A stretch of 64,000 nucleotides of DNA, taken from positions 95,849 through 159,848 of the forward strand of contig NZ_JRPA02000003.1 in assembly GCF_000765675.1 (NCBI RefSeq), written 5' to 3'. The notes under the pieces were generated by a model. The model had not been told where the DNA came from. It ran no database searches and saw nothing but the letters and a program-made list of their open reading frames with translations. The translations under genes and the position numbers were made by a program. The DNA comes from Helicobacter sp. MIT 05-5294. Its GTDB lineage: Bacteria; Campylobacterota; Campylobacteria; Campylobacterales; Helicobacteraceae. Shown here piece by piece: positions 28,173-35,907 of this stretch; positions within the stretch are counted from its first letter, which is position 1, and each line of letters starts with the position of its first letter.

Positions 28173-29090
28173 TTACTTACTAGGATACCGCCAATCATCA
28201 ACACTGAAATCAACCATACTTTCTAATTCTTCAATATCACTACCAAAAGATTCTTTAAGTATTTCAAAGCATTCTTCTGGAATCCTATCTTTTGCAGTTT
28301 TAATGTTGTTTTTTAATTTCAAAATCCATTCACTTTCTTCGCTATCTACTATTGCTTCCTCTTTCCGTATAGACTGCATTAACTCCGAGAAAATTCTATC
28401 GCCAAAATGTTGTCTAAGTTGTTTTTGCAACCTCACATCAATCACACTAAAACTTGTATGATTTGGCGCGATACATGAAACAAAATCGGTATTCTCCAAT
28501 CCCAAAAACTCATAAATTTTTGGTAGTAACGACAAATCATTATTATTAAGCGATTCTGACTTAATACACAAAATTTGCCTTTTTGGAAAAAACTCTAAAA
28601 ATTCTTTAAGCTGCTTAGCATAAAATCCCCTACCAGTATAGTCATAAGGCTGAATCTCGCTCCATATTCCTTGAGATTCCCCAATCCTTCTTTCTTCTTG
28701 TAAAAGAGCTTCTTTGAAAGTTAATTCCTCTAACCCCTGCAATGCTGTAAATCTATAATTTCCCCAAGCCCTCTCTATGGGATTCCTAAGCATAAAGATA
28801 AATTTCATATCCGGAAAATCCTTTGCGATTCTTTGTGATATTTTTCTACCACCGTATAAATATGAGCTTGACCTTTCTCCTATGGCAACCTTCTCATTAG
28901 GCACATTTCTAAAATATTGATTCAAATACCAATTCAAGCCCTTTGCGTATTCCCAACTTTTATAATAATAATGAGGTTCTGGGATTCTTTGCTGTGGTAA
29001 ATAAATTTCGGGGTGTTGGATGAGCAACTCATAAAGATAGCTCGTTCCTCCTGCGGCTGCCCCTCCGATGATAAAATTTGGAGTTCTCAT
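28173..29090 (-). CDS. PAPS-dependent sulfotransferase
   Basis: A 305-residue protein. The N-terminal NFIIGGAAAGGTSYLYELLIQHPEIYLP is the 5'-phosphosulfate-binding loop of heparan-type sulfotransferases, although the usual lysine of that loop is not obvious. FIFMLRNPIERAWGNYRF near residue 100 is the 3'-phosphate-binding motif. It probably sulfates a sugar of the surface glycan. It overlaps the upstream acyltransferase by four bases (ATGA), so its translation depends on where that gene stops. PAP released by the reaction could be cleared by the CysQ-like enzyme. Confidence 0.8.
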   Translation of the reverse strand: MRTPNFIIGGAAAGGTSYLYELLIQHPEIYLPQQRIPEPHYYYKSWEYAKGLNWYLNQYFRNVPNEKVAIGERSSSYLYGGRKISQRIAKDFPDMKFIFMLRNPIERAWGNYRFTALQGLEELTFKEALLQEERRIGESQGIWSEIQPYDYTGRGFYAKQLKEFLEFFPKRQILCIKSESLNNNDLSLLPKIYEFLGLENTDFVSCIAPNHTSFSVIDVRLQKQLRQHFGDRIFSELMQSIRKEEAIVDSEESEWILKLKNNIKTAKDRIPEECFEILKESFGSDIEELESMVDFSVDDWRYPSK

Positions 29091-29713
29091 GCTACCCTCC
29101 TATGCCACTTTTTTAGAAGTGGTTTGGAGTGAAGCAAAAAAGCGACTAAATGCCCCCCCCCCCCCGCAGGATTACTATTATTTTGATTCATAATTCCTCC
29201 TATAATTTTTGCTGGACACCCAGCGACTTTTGTATAAGGTGGGACATCTTTATTTACAAAACTACATGCCCCAACAACTGCACCCTTACTGATTTTAACA
29301 CCCATACTTATCACAGCATTAGGACCAATGTAGCAATTATCCTCAATCACAACAGGCGCATATACTTTGGATTCTTTGCCACCACTAGATGACCATTGCA
29401 CACTATTGTGTGTATAAATTTGCACCCCAGCGGAAATGGAACAAAACTTACCAATTTTCAATCCACCACTTCCCTCAAGAATACAAAAAGGACCAACAAA
29501 AGTATTTTCTCCTACTTCCACATTGCCAAAAATATACACATTATCATAACAATTGCTCCCCTCTCCCCACTTTAAATAACTTGCTTTTTCCCAGCGATCA
29601 TTAAAATATTCGTTTAATGGCATAACTCTATTATATTTCAGCTTTTTGTTATCTCTTAATTTTACAAAAAGTTTTAAAATCTTTTCTTTAAATTGTAGAA
29701 TTTTTCTTTCCAT
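29087..29713 (-). CDS. Hexapeptide-repeat acyltransferase with poly-G tail
   Basis: A 208-residue WbbJ/maltose-O-acetyltransferase-like protein. Repeats run from GSNCYDNVYIFG to GAVVGACSFVNKDVPPYTKVAGCPAKIIGG, where such proteins usually end. A non-conserved tail follows that includes GGGG from 13 G at 29,153-29,165. With 13 G the stop (TGA) overlaps the ATG of the sulfotransferase; other tract lengths give stops further upstream. The tract may therefore change coupling to the sulfotransferase more than the acyltransferase itself. A likely substrate is an amino sugar from the next upstream genes. Confidence 0.78.
   Translation of the reverse strand: MERKILQFKEKILKLFVKLRDNKKLKYNRVMPLNEYFNDRWEKASYLKWGEGSNCYDNVYIFGNVEVGENTFVGPFCILEGSGGLKIGKFCSISAGVQIYTHNSVQWSSSGGKESKVYAPVVIEDNCYIGPNAVISMGVKISKGAVVGACSFVNKDVPPYTKVAGCPAKIIGGIMNQNNSNPAGGGGHLVAFLLHSKPLLKKWHRRVA
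29153..29165. repeat. Poly-G tract (G13) in acyltransferase tail
   Basis: Thirteen C on the plus strand near the 3' end of the hexapeptide acyltransferase gene. Confidence 0.95.
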
Positions 29714-30798
29714 TATTTAGTTAAAAACCTCTTTATAGTTTGAGAAATATATTCCACATCAACTCCTTGATAACAAGGAAGTGTCAAAGTAGAATCTTCC
29801 AAAAATTTTGCATTTTTTTGCACATCTTTATATTTGCTTTTAGAAAAACTCGTTCCGCTCAAACAATAAGTGCCAAGTGTGCTTTCTATACCATTTTCAT
29901 ATAAATAAGTTATCAAATCGTTTCTGCTGATATTCTTAGGGACAACAAAAACCATAGACTGAACATTAAATATCACATTTTGATTAATTTCTTGTTCTTG
30001 GAATCCTAGAGGCTTTAAATACTGAATATACACTTCTCGGATTTGGTTTCTTTCTTGGATAATTTTATCAAGCTTCTTTAGTTGTTTTATACCCATAACC
30101 GCTTGTAATTCAGGAAGTCTATAATTATAGCCAAAATCTATAAAATCAAATTTTCCTTGATGATAAACTGCACCATGATTTAATTTAATTTCAAAAAATT
30201 GCTCAAAGCATTGATTATTAAAAACAACTGCTCCACCTTCCCCTGTTGTTAGAAGTTTGCGAGGATGAAAACTAAAACAACCCAAATCACCAAAAGCTCC
30301 AGCCTTTATACCTAATTCACTACTGCCAATTGCACAAGCTGCATCTTCTATTAATGGAATCTTATAATATTTGCATATCTCTTGAATACGAGAAATACCG
30401 CTAGGATTTCCTAACGCATGCACAAAAATAACAGCTTTTGTTTTATTAGATATTTTTCTCTCTAATTCCTCTGGCAACATATTAAAACTAGAAAGGCAAA
30501 CATCAGCAAAAACAGGTTTAATCCCCAAATCTTCCAACACATTAGAAGTGGCTGGAAATGAAAAATCAGAAACAATCACTTCATCACAACTTTGAATATT
30601 TAATGCTTTTAGACAAACACTTAAAGCCGTAGTTGCCGATGTTGTCGCATAAGCATATTTGATATTTATATAGTGCTGCAAATCTTGCATAAATTGCTGA
30701 ATATACTTTCCCTTTGTCAGCCAACCCGAATCAAAAATTTCTTCAAAATCCTTTTTTACTTCATCAAAACTGATATAAGGCTGAATAAGCTTTATCAT
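29713..30798 (-). CDS. DegT/DnrJ/EryC1 sugar aminotransferase
   Basis: A 361-residue PLP-dependent aminotransferase with TSATTALSVCLKALNI, EDAACAIGSSELG near residue 152 and SFHPRKLLTTGEGGA near 180, whose lysine probably binds PLP. The RLPELQAVMG segment follows. Its stop overlaps the start of the downstream acyltransferase by one base. With the SDR, Gfo/Idh and acetyltransferase genes upstream it forms a second amino-sugar pathway, distinct in sequence from the 14-22 kb set. Confidence 0.86.
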   Translation of the reverse strand: MIKLIQPYISFDEVKKDFEEIFDSGWLTKGKYIQQFMQDLQHYINIKYAYATTSATTALSVCLKALNIQSCDEVIVSDFSFPATSNVLEDLGIKPVFADVCLSSFNMLPEELERKISNKTKAVIFVHALGNPSGISRIQEICKYYKIPLIEDAACAIGSSELGIKAGAFGDLGCFSFHPRKLLTTGEGGAVVFNNQCFEQFFEIKLNHGAVYHQGKFDFIDFGYNYRLPELQAVMGIKQLKKLDKIIQERNQIREVYIQYLKPLGFQEQEINQNVIFNVQSMVFVVPKNISRNDLITYLYENGIESTLGTYCLSGTSFSKSKYKDVQKNAKFLEDSTLTLPCYQGVDVEYISQTIKRFLTK

Positions 30799-31769
30799 TG
30801 TATAGCTCCTCTATACCATTGTATGCTTTTCTTCAACCCCTCATCAAAAGGAGTAAGTTGGTAATCAATCAAGGATTTGATTTTTGCATTACTTGCATTA
30901 TGGCATTCCACATCAGAATTTCTAGCAGGCTTTTCTAAGATATTGCCTTGATAATCCATAAATTCTACTATCTTATGAATAACTTCTCTAATGGAGATTT
31001 GTCCTTCTGTTGAAATATTAACGCTTTCCCCTTTACACATCAAAGGATATACCTTAATAATCGCGTCAATCGTATCTTCAACATAAATAAAATCTCTACT
31101 CTGCAAACCTGTGCCATAAATCTCAGGCTGCAATCCCTTTAAAATTCTATAAATCGTAATTGGAATCACGCCCGCTAGATAACCTTTATAATTCTGTCTT
31201 GGTCCATAATTATTAAAAGGACGCACAATAAAAGAATCTACACCAAACATAGAAACCCAGCTTTTCAATGCGATATCTGCAGCAGCTTTACCTGCCGCAT
31301 AAGTTGTTGTTGGATTAATAGGGTGCTGTTCGTCCATTGGCTCATAAACTGCACTTCCATACACTTCTGAAGTAGAAAAATGGACAAGAGTTTTAAACAA
31401 ACCTTTCCTTTGTGCTTCCAAGAGATTCAGCATTATAGTGCTATTGACATCAAAACTATTTTTTGGATTTACAAAGGAGTAATTCAAAGCTTTTGTTGCA
31501 CAATTAAAAACAATATCTATCTTATGTCGCTCAAAAATATATTCCACTGATGAAGCAATTTCCATATCATCTTTATAAAGAATAATTCCTTTTGCAATGG
31601 CAGATTGTAGATTTTCCTCACTTCCTAAAAAAAAATTATCTACAACGATAACTTGCTTAGCCTCTTCTTCCAAAAGTCTATCAACCAAATGACTACCGAT
31701 AAAGCCGGCTCCTCCTGTAACTAAAATTATGCTTCCTTTAATTGGTGTTCTAGTATATGGATTCATCAT
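30795..31769 (-). CDS. NAD-dependent sugar epimerase/dehydratase (SDR)
   Basis: A 324-residue extended SDR enzyme. It has the NAD-binding GGAGFIGSHLVDRL near residue 20, the catalytic Ser in STSEVYG, and YxxxK in YAAGKAA near residue 160. The ATG at 31769 (or the adjacent 31766) lies inside the 3' end of the Gfo/Idh gene; a longer frame from 31805 is less likely. It probably acts as a 4,6-dehydratase or 4-epimerase on a nucleotide sugar. It overlaps the aminotransferase downstream by four bases. Confidence 0.83.
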   Translation of the reverse strand: MMNPYTRTPIKGSIILVTGGAGFIGSHLVDRLLEEEAKQVIVVDNFFLGSEENLQSAIAKGIILYKDDMEIASSVEYIFERHKIDIVFNCATKALNYSFVNPKNSFDVNSTIMLNLLEAQRKGLFKTLVHFSTSEVYGSAVYEPMDEQHPINPTTTYAAGKAAADIALKSWVSMFGVDSFIVRPFNNYGPRQNYKGYLAGVIPITIYRILKGLQPEIYGTGLQSRDFIYVEDTIDAIIKVYPLMCKGESVNISTEGQISIREVIHKIVEFMDYQGNILEKPARNSDVECHNASNAKIKSLIDYQLTPFDEGLKKSIQWYRGAIQ

Positions 31770-32718
31770 GGTGCTTTTTAATTTGAGATTGAATATTGCA
31801 GGCAACTTCCATTGCCTTTAACGCGTCTTGTGCTGTGGCAAAATCCTTTTTATTTCCTTTACACAATTCAATAAAATCTATCAATTCTAACAAGAGTGCT
31901 TCTCTTGGTTTAACATCAATTGTTTCTGTTTTGGACACTATCGACACATTTTCAAGATATTGTTCTAAAGACTGCTTATTCACGAAAACTTCTTTACTTA
32001 AAAGATTGCAATCCACATACATATTATCACAAGTAACACTAATTTGTCTCATTCGTTTTTCTGTAATGCGACTCGCCGTTATCGTAGAGAAAACACCATT
32101 TTTATGCGTCATAACAGCCCTTGCAAATTCTATCATATCATTTTGGTAGCAACCATAAGCATAAACATGTTGAATGTCCCCATTGAGGCTTAATGCCAAA
32201 TCAATATCATGAATCATCAAGTCCAATACAACATCTACATCTGTGATGCGACTGCTAATTTTATTAGTCCTAGTAAAATCCATATTAATAATAGACCCAC
32301 TATTATGAATTGCTTTTTTTAAAGCTGCAACAGCGGGGCTATAACGCTCTATAAAACCTACTTGCAATGATATGTTATGCTCTAACACATAACTAGCAAT
32401 CTTTTGCGTCATCTCTAAGGTATGAGCCAATGGCTTTTCAATGAAAATATTTTTGACAAATGGAGCAATTCTAAAAAAATACTCACCATGTGTAAAAGTG
32501 GGTGTTACAATAATCACACCATTTACTTTTTCTAAGTCTTCCTCAAGATTCTTTGAGAAGGGGACTTGATATTGTATAGCGATATTTTTAGCGACATCTT
32601 CAGCAATATCATAAATGAAACTTATCTCGACATCTTTTAGCATAGATAAAATGCGCAAATGGTTTTGCCCCATTCTACCTACGCCTAATAAACCAATTTT
32701 AATACTTTGATTATTCAT
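31750..32718 (-). CDS. Gfo/Idh/MocA family dehydrogenase
   Basis: A 322-residue oxidoreductase with the N-terminal GLLGVGRMGQNHLRIL Rossmann motif, FIEKPLAHTLEMTQ near residue 92 and LMIHDIDLALSL near 167. It resembles WlbA-type dehydrogenases but is diverged from the two other Gfo/Idh genes in the island. It overlaps the acetyltransferase upstream by eight bases and the SDR gene downstream. Confidence 0.82.
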   Translation of the reverse strand: MNNQSIKIGLLGVGRMGQNHLRILSMLKDVEISFIYDIAEDVAKNIAIQYQVPFSKNLEEDLEKVNGVIIVTPTFTHGEYFFRIAPFVKNIFIEKPLAHTLEMTQKIASYVLEHNISLQVGFIERYSPAVAALKKAIHNSGSIINMDFTRTNKISSRITDVDVVLDLMIHDIDLALSLNGDIQHVYAYGCYQNDMIEFARAVMTHKNGVFSTITASRITEKRMRQISVTCDNMYVDCNLLSKEVFVNKQSLEQYLENVSIVSKTETIDVKPREALLLELIDFIELCKGNKKDFATAQDALKAMEVACNIQSQIKKHHDESIY

Positions 32719-33211
32719 TTGGTTGAACTTTTACTTTATTGCCTATTTTATCAACATAACTATAATGCTTGGCTGGATTCCCCATTACAAGACTATAATC
32801 TTCTACATTCTTTGTAACTACACTTCCTGCAGCAACCATTGCATATTTTCCAATCGTGATTCCGCATACAATTGTAGCGTTTGCACCAATACTTGCACCC
32901 TCTTTAACGAGAGTTGGGGTAATCTCCCAATCCTCATTAAAAGCTCTTGGAATTTTATCATTAGTGAAAGATACTTCTGGTCCAACAAAAACATCATTTT
33001 CTAGTGTAACTCCTTGAAATACAGAAACTCCATTTTGAATCTTGCACCTAGCCCCAATAGAGACATTTTCTGCAATATACACATCTTTAGAAATTACACA
33101 CTTTTCACCAATATGGGCAAATTCTCTAATCTGAACATTCTGCCAAACTTTAGTTTCTGCCCCTATTTGTGCTTCCTTGGCAACATTGGCTGTGGGGTGA
33201 ATAAAAACCAT
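32711..33211 (-). CDS. WbpD-like nucleotide-sugar N-acetyltransferase
   Basis: A 166-residue beta-helix acetyltransferase. It begins VFIHPTANVAKEAQIGAETKVWQNVQI and ends with GITIGKYAMVAAGSVVTKNVEDYSLVMGNPAKHYSYVDKIG, both typical of WbpD/WlbB enzymes that acetylate the 3-amino group of UDP-sugars. The FTNDKIPRAF segment is a family landmark. It overlaps the Gfo/Idh gene, consistent with successive steps in one pathway. Confidence 0.87.
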   Translation of the reverse strand: MVFIHPTANVAKEAQIGAETKVWQNVQIREFAHIGEKCVISKDVYIAENVSIGARCKIQNGVSVFQGVTLENDVFVGPEVSFTNDKIPRAFNEDWEITPTLVKEGASIGANATIVCGITIGKYAMVAAGSVVTKNVEDYSLVMGNPAKHYSYVDKIGNKVKVQPNE

Positions 33212-33279
33212 TTATCAATCAACCTTTTAAAAATATAAACGCTTTTATTATCCCTTAAACTTGCTTAAAAAATACAAAA

Positions 33280-34577
33280 TTAATAATCTAAGATTTTATC
33301 GGCTTTCATCTTGGCAACCAAATTATTTTGAAACATATAAATTAGCACATCATCAGGCAAACAAGAAAGCTTCTGCGGGATAGCCACATAAGTCTCAAAT
33401 ACTCTATTTTTCATTATCGCGTAAGAACCATTAATACTTATTGATTCTTTCTGTATTACTCTAGCCCTGTATGCTGGACAATCGTAACACAAACCATTTA
33501 ATCTATTATCTATAAACTCATCATTGATTGCATTAATAGCTTTTTCCAAAGTAGTGTGTTTCAGATTTTGTGCCTTATTGCTTAGTATTTTAGGATAATT
33601 TGCCATATAACAACAAGCCAAAACATTCCCATCTACTGCAACAATATAGTCTCCAAACCCCTCACATATACTGATTGGGAATTCACTATTTTTACTAGTT
33701 TTTGATATTCGTTGCTCATACGAAATTTCACGCAACTTAAAAAACAAACCAACACGCGCCTTTTTATAAAATTCAAATATATCATCAAACTCTCCGCAAT
33801 TGTCTAGACCTTCGACAAAATTAATTTGTGTACGAAATGGCATAGATTCAAGTCTAAAAAGAGAATTTATTGTGTTTTCAAAGAGTTTTTTATTATCACT
33901 CCGAATCTTTCTGAACACTTCCCATCTCAATGTATCAATGCTAATTGCTAATGTTTTAATGTTAAAATTTTTTAATTTGCTTATGGTTTCTGCATTCAAT
34001 AAAGAACCATTACTGCACACGGAGGCATTAACACCACTTTTGGTAATATATTCTAATAACTGCTCCCATTGTGGATATAAGAAAAACTCACCTTGGGGCG
34101 TTAATCCTATGGTTTTTATACCATAATCTACAATCTTATCTACAATGTTTTTTGCCATATCTAATGGCATATGCTTGAGTTTTAATTCTGGATTTTTTCG
34201 ATAATATTCCTTAGAAAATACATTATCCCCATGCCAAGGACACTTTGGACAAAAGTAATTGCAATAACTTGTAGTTTGTAAAGTAATCATGTTTGTTGGT
34301 TTATTTTGAAGTATCAGAATATTTGCAATCGCATCTATTTGCCATTTAGGTAAAAATTTTGGTGGGAGTTCTTGGTAGTTATTCTGTTCTATCCAACTTC
34401 CATTAGTTTCTAAAAGCTCTTGGTTGGGGTATCTAAATAAAATCCCCCCCCCCCCGCAGAGGTAGAATCTGATTTCCCTAATAAATCACTTCTATTATAG
34501 TTTTCACTTGTTACACAAAACGAAAGTCCCTCTTCTCTCCATTGTTGAAAAAGTGGTTGTAGAATTGACGGCGTCAT
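33280..34577 (-). CDS. Radical SAM/SPASM protein 1, phase-variable, out of frame
   Basis: The N-terminal start is the ATG at 34577, matching that of the paralogue at 35,893. About 40 codons are read, then 12 G (34,444-34,455) put the frame out and a TAG follows. With 13 G the frame would continue into the radical SAM core (CNYFCPKC just after 34,290) to the stop at 33,280, giving 432 residues. C-terminal cysteines in LACCYMA and LCYDCPAYRA suggest an extra Fe-S cluster. An internal ATG at 34,290 could give a shorter core without the N-terminal region. The substrate is unknown. Confidence 0.82.
34444..34455. repeat. Poly-G tract (G12) in radical SAM 1
   Basis: Twelve C on the plus strand. The gene is out of frame with 12 and would be complete with 13, the number found in its paralogue. 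Confidence 0.94.
34456..34577. repeat. Duplicated 5' segment, copy 1
   Basis: This 122-base 5' coding segment matches 35,772-35,893 with a single visible difference. Similarity falls sharply beyond the poly-G tract. Confidence 0.93.
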
Positions 34578-34588
34578 TAATAAGCCTT

Positions 34589-35893
34589 TTATAGAATTTT
34601 ATCCTGCTTCATTCTTGTGATAATATTGTTTTGATACATCCAAGACAATAAATTATCAGGTATGCTTTCCAACTCTTTTGGAATCCTAAGATGATATTCG
34701 GATATTGCTTTTTTGATTATAACATAATTTTTTTGGACTGAAATTTCTTTTTGAGCTTCAAAAGCAATTTGATACAAATCACAATTACAGCATAAACCCA
34801 TTACATCTTTATCTTTATTAGCCAACAAAGAATGTTGATAAGATAATACTTCGGCTATGGAATGCTCCCGCAAAGAAAAAGCATCTAATTTAGATTTAAT
34901 ATATTTATAACGATTTGCAAAACCACAACATGAAACAAGATTCCCATCTATTAAAATGACTAGATTATTGTAAGCTCCACACAAACCATGAATGTATTGC
35001 TTTCTCTCGATTGGCATTAAGGTTTGTTCTCTATCCGCCTCTGTATGCAACTCAATCCCAAAAGTAATAGAATGAATATTTGCATTTTTATAATAAGAAA
35101 AAACTTCCTCTTTTTCACCAAGATTTGGTTTTTGCTGCACGAAATGAACCTGTGTGCGAATACCTGCTTTTGCTGCAAGAATAGGAGCTGAAATTGCAGT
35201 TTGATAATCTTTTTCTTTTGGGCTTCTAACTTTTGCATAAGTCTCTTGATTGACAGAATCTATAGAAAATATCAATTCATCAAAACCAATGTCTTTTAAT
35301 TTTGCAATCGCTTCTTCATTTACCAAAGAACCATTCGTGGTAGCACTAATTCTTAATCCTTTTGATTTGATATAACGACTGATTTCTTCCCAATAAGGAT
35401 AAACGAAAAACTCCGCTTCTGGAGACATTGCAACCACACTAGCCCCATAATCAACGATTTTATCAACATATCTTTTTGCCTCATCTAGTGGCATATTCTG
35501 TGGTTTTAGACTTGGATTGTCTTTAAAATATTTTCCCTCATAACCACTTCCATGAAATGGACACATAGGGCATAAATAATTACATTTTGTAGTAACCTGC
35601 AAATAAATAACTTTTGGTTTAATATGTTTCATCAAATGAAGTGCAATTCTTTCTATTAAATCTTTTGTTAAAAAAGTGGGTGGCTCTTCATTATAATGAT
35701 TGCTTTCTTGCCAATATCCCGATGATTCAATCAAATGCGCAAAAGGATAGCTAAAAATCCCCCCCCCCCCCGCAGAGGTAGAATCTGATTTCCCTAATAA
35801 ATCACTTCTATTATAGTTTTCACTTGTTACACAAAACGAAAGCCCCTCTTCTCTCCATTGTTGAAAAAGTGGTTGTAGAATTGACGGCGTCAT
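34589..35893 (-). CDS. Radical SAM/SPASM protein 2, phase-variable (in frame)
   Basis: A 434-residue protein from the ATG at 35893, seven bases after AGGAG (a second ATG two codons upstream is also possible). Residues 1-90 are an N-terminal region with GGGG from 13 G. The radical SAM core has CNYLCPMC near residues 104-111 and a GEAEFF-like region. C-terminal cysteines (SCCGFAN, LCCNCDLYQ) suggest a SPASM-type second cluster. It is ON with 13 G. Its paralogue lies directly downstream. Such enzymes do radical chemistry on peptides or sugars; the substrate here is unknown. Confidence 0.86.
   Translation of the reverse strand: MTPSILQPLFQQWREEGLSFCVTSENYNRSDLLGKSDSTSAGGGGIFSYPFAHLIESSGYWQESNHYNEEPPTFLTKDLIERIALHLMKHIKPKVIYLQVTTKCNYLCPMCPFHGSGYEGKYFKDNPSLKPQNMPLDEAKRYVDKIVDYGASVVAMSPEAEFFVYPYWEEISRYIKSKGLRISATTNGSLVNEEAIAKLKDIGFDELIFSIDSVNQETYAKVRSPKEKDYQTAISAPILAAKAGIRTQVHFVQQKPNLGEKEEVFSYYKNANIHSITFGIELHTEADREQTLMPIERKQYIHGLCGAYNNLVILIDGNLVSCCGFANRYKYIKSKLDAFSLREHSIAEVLSYQHSLLANKDKDVMGLCCNCDLYQIAFEAQKEISVQKNYVIIKKAISEYHLRIPKELESIPDNLLSWMYQNNIITRMKQDKIL
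35759..35771. repeat. Poly-G tract (G13) in radical SAM 2
   Basis: Thirteen C on the plus strand; the gene is in frame. Confidence 0.95.
35772..35893. repeat. Duplicated 5' segment, copy 2
   Basis: Near-identical partner of 34,456-34,577. Both are direct repeats about 1.3 kb apart. Confidence 0.93.
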
Positions 35894-35907
35894 TGACATC
35901 TCCTAAT

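Noticed and set aside
31627..31635. Run of nine A in the SDR gene
   Set aside because: Could slip, but the gene is intact and such runs are common in AT-rich genomes.
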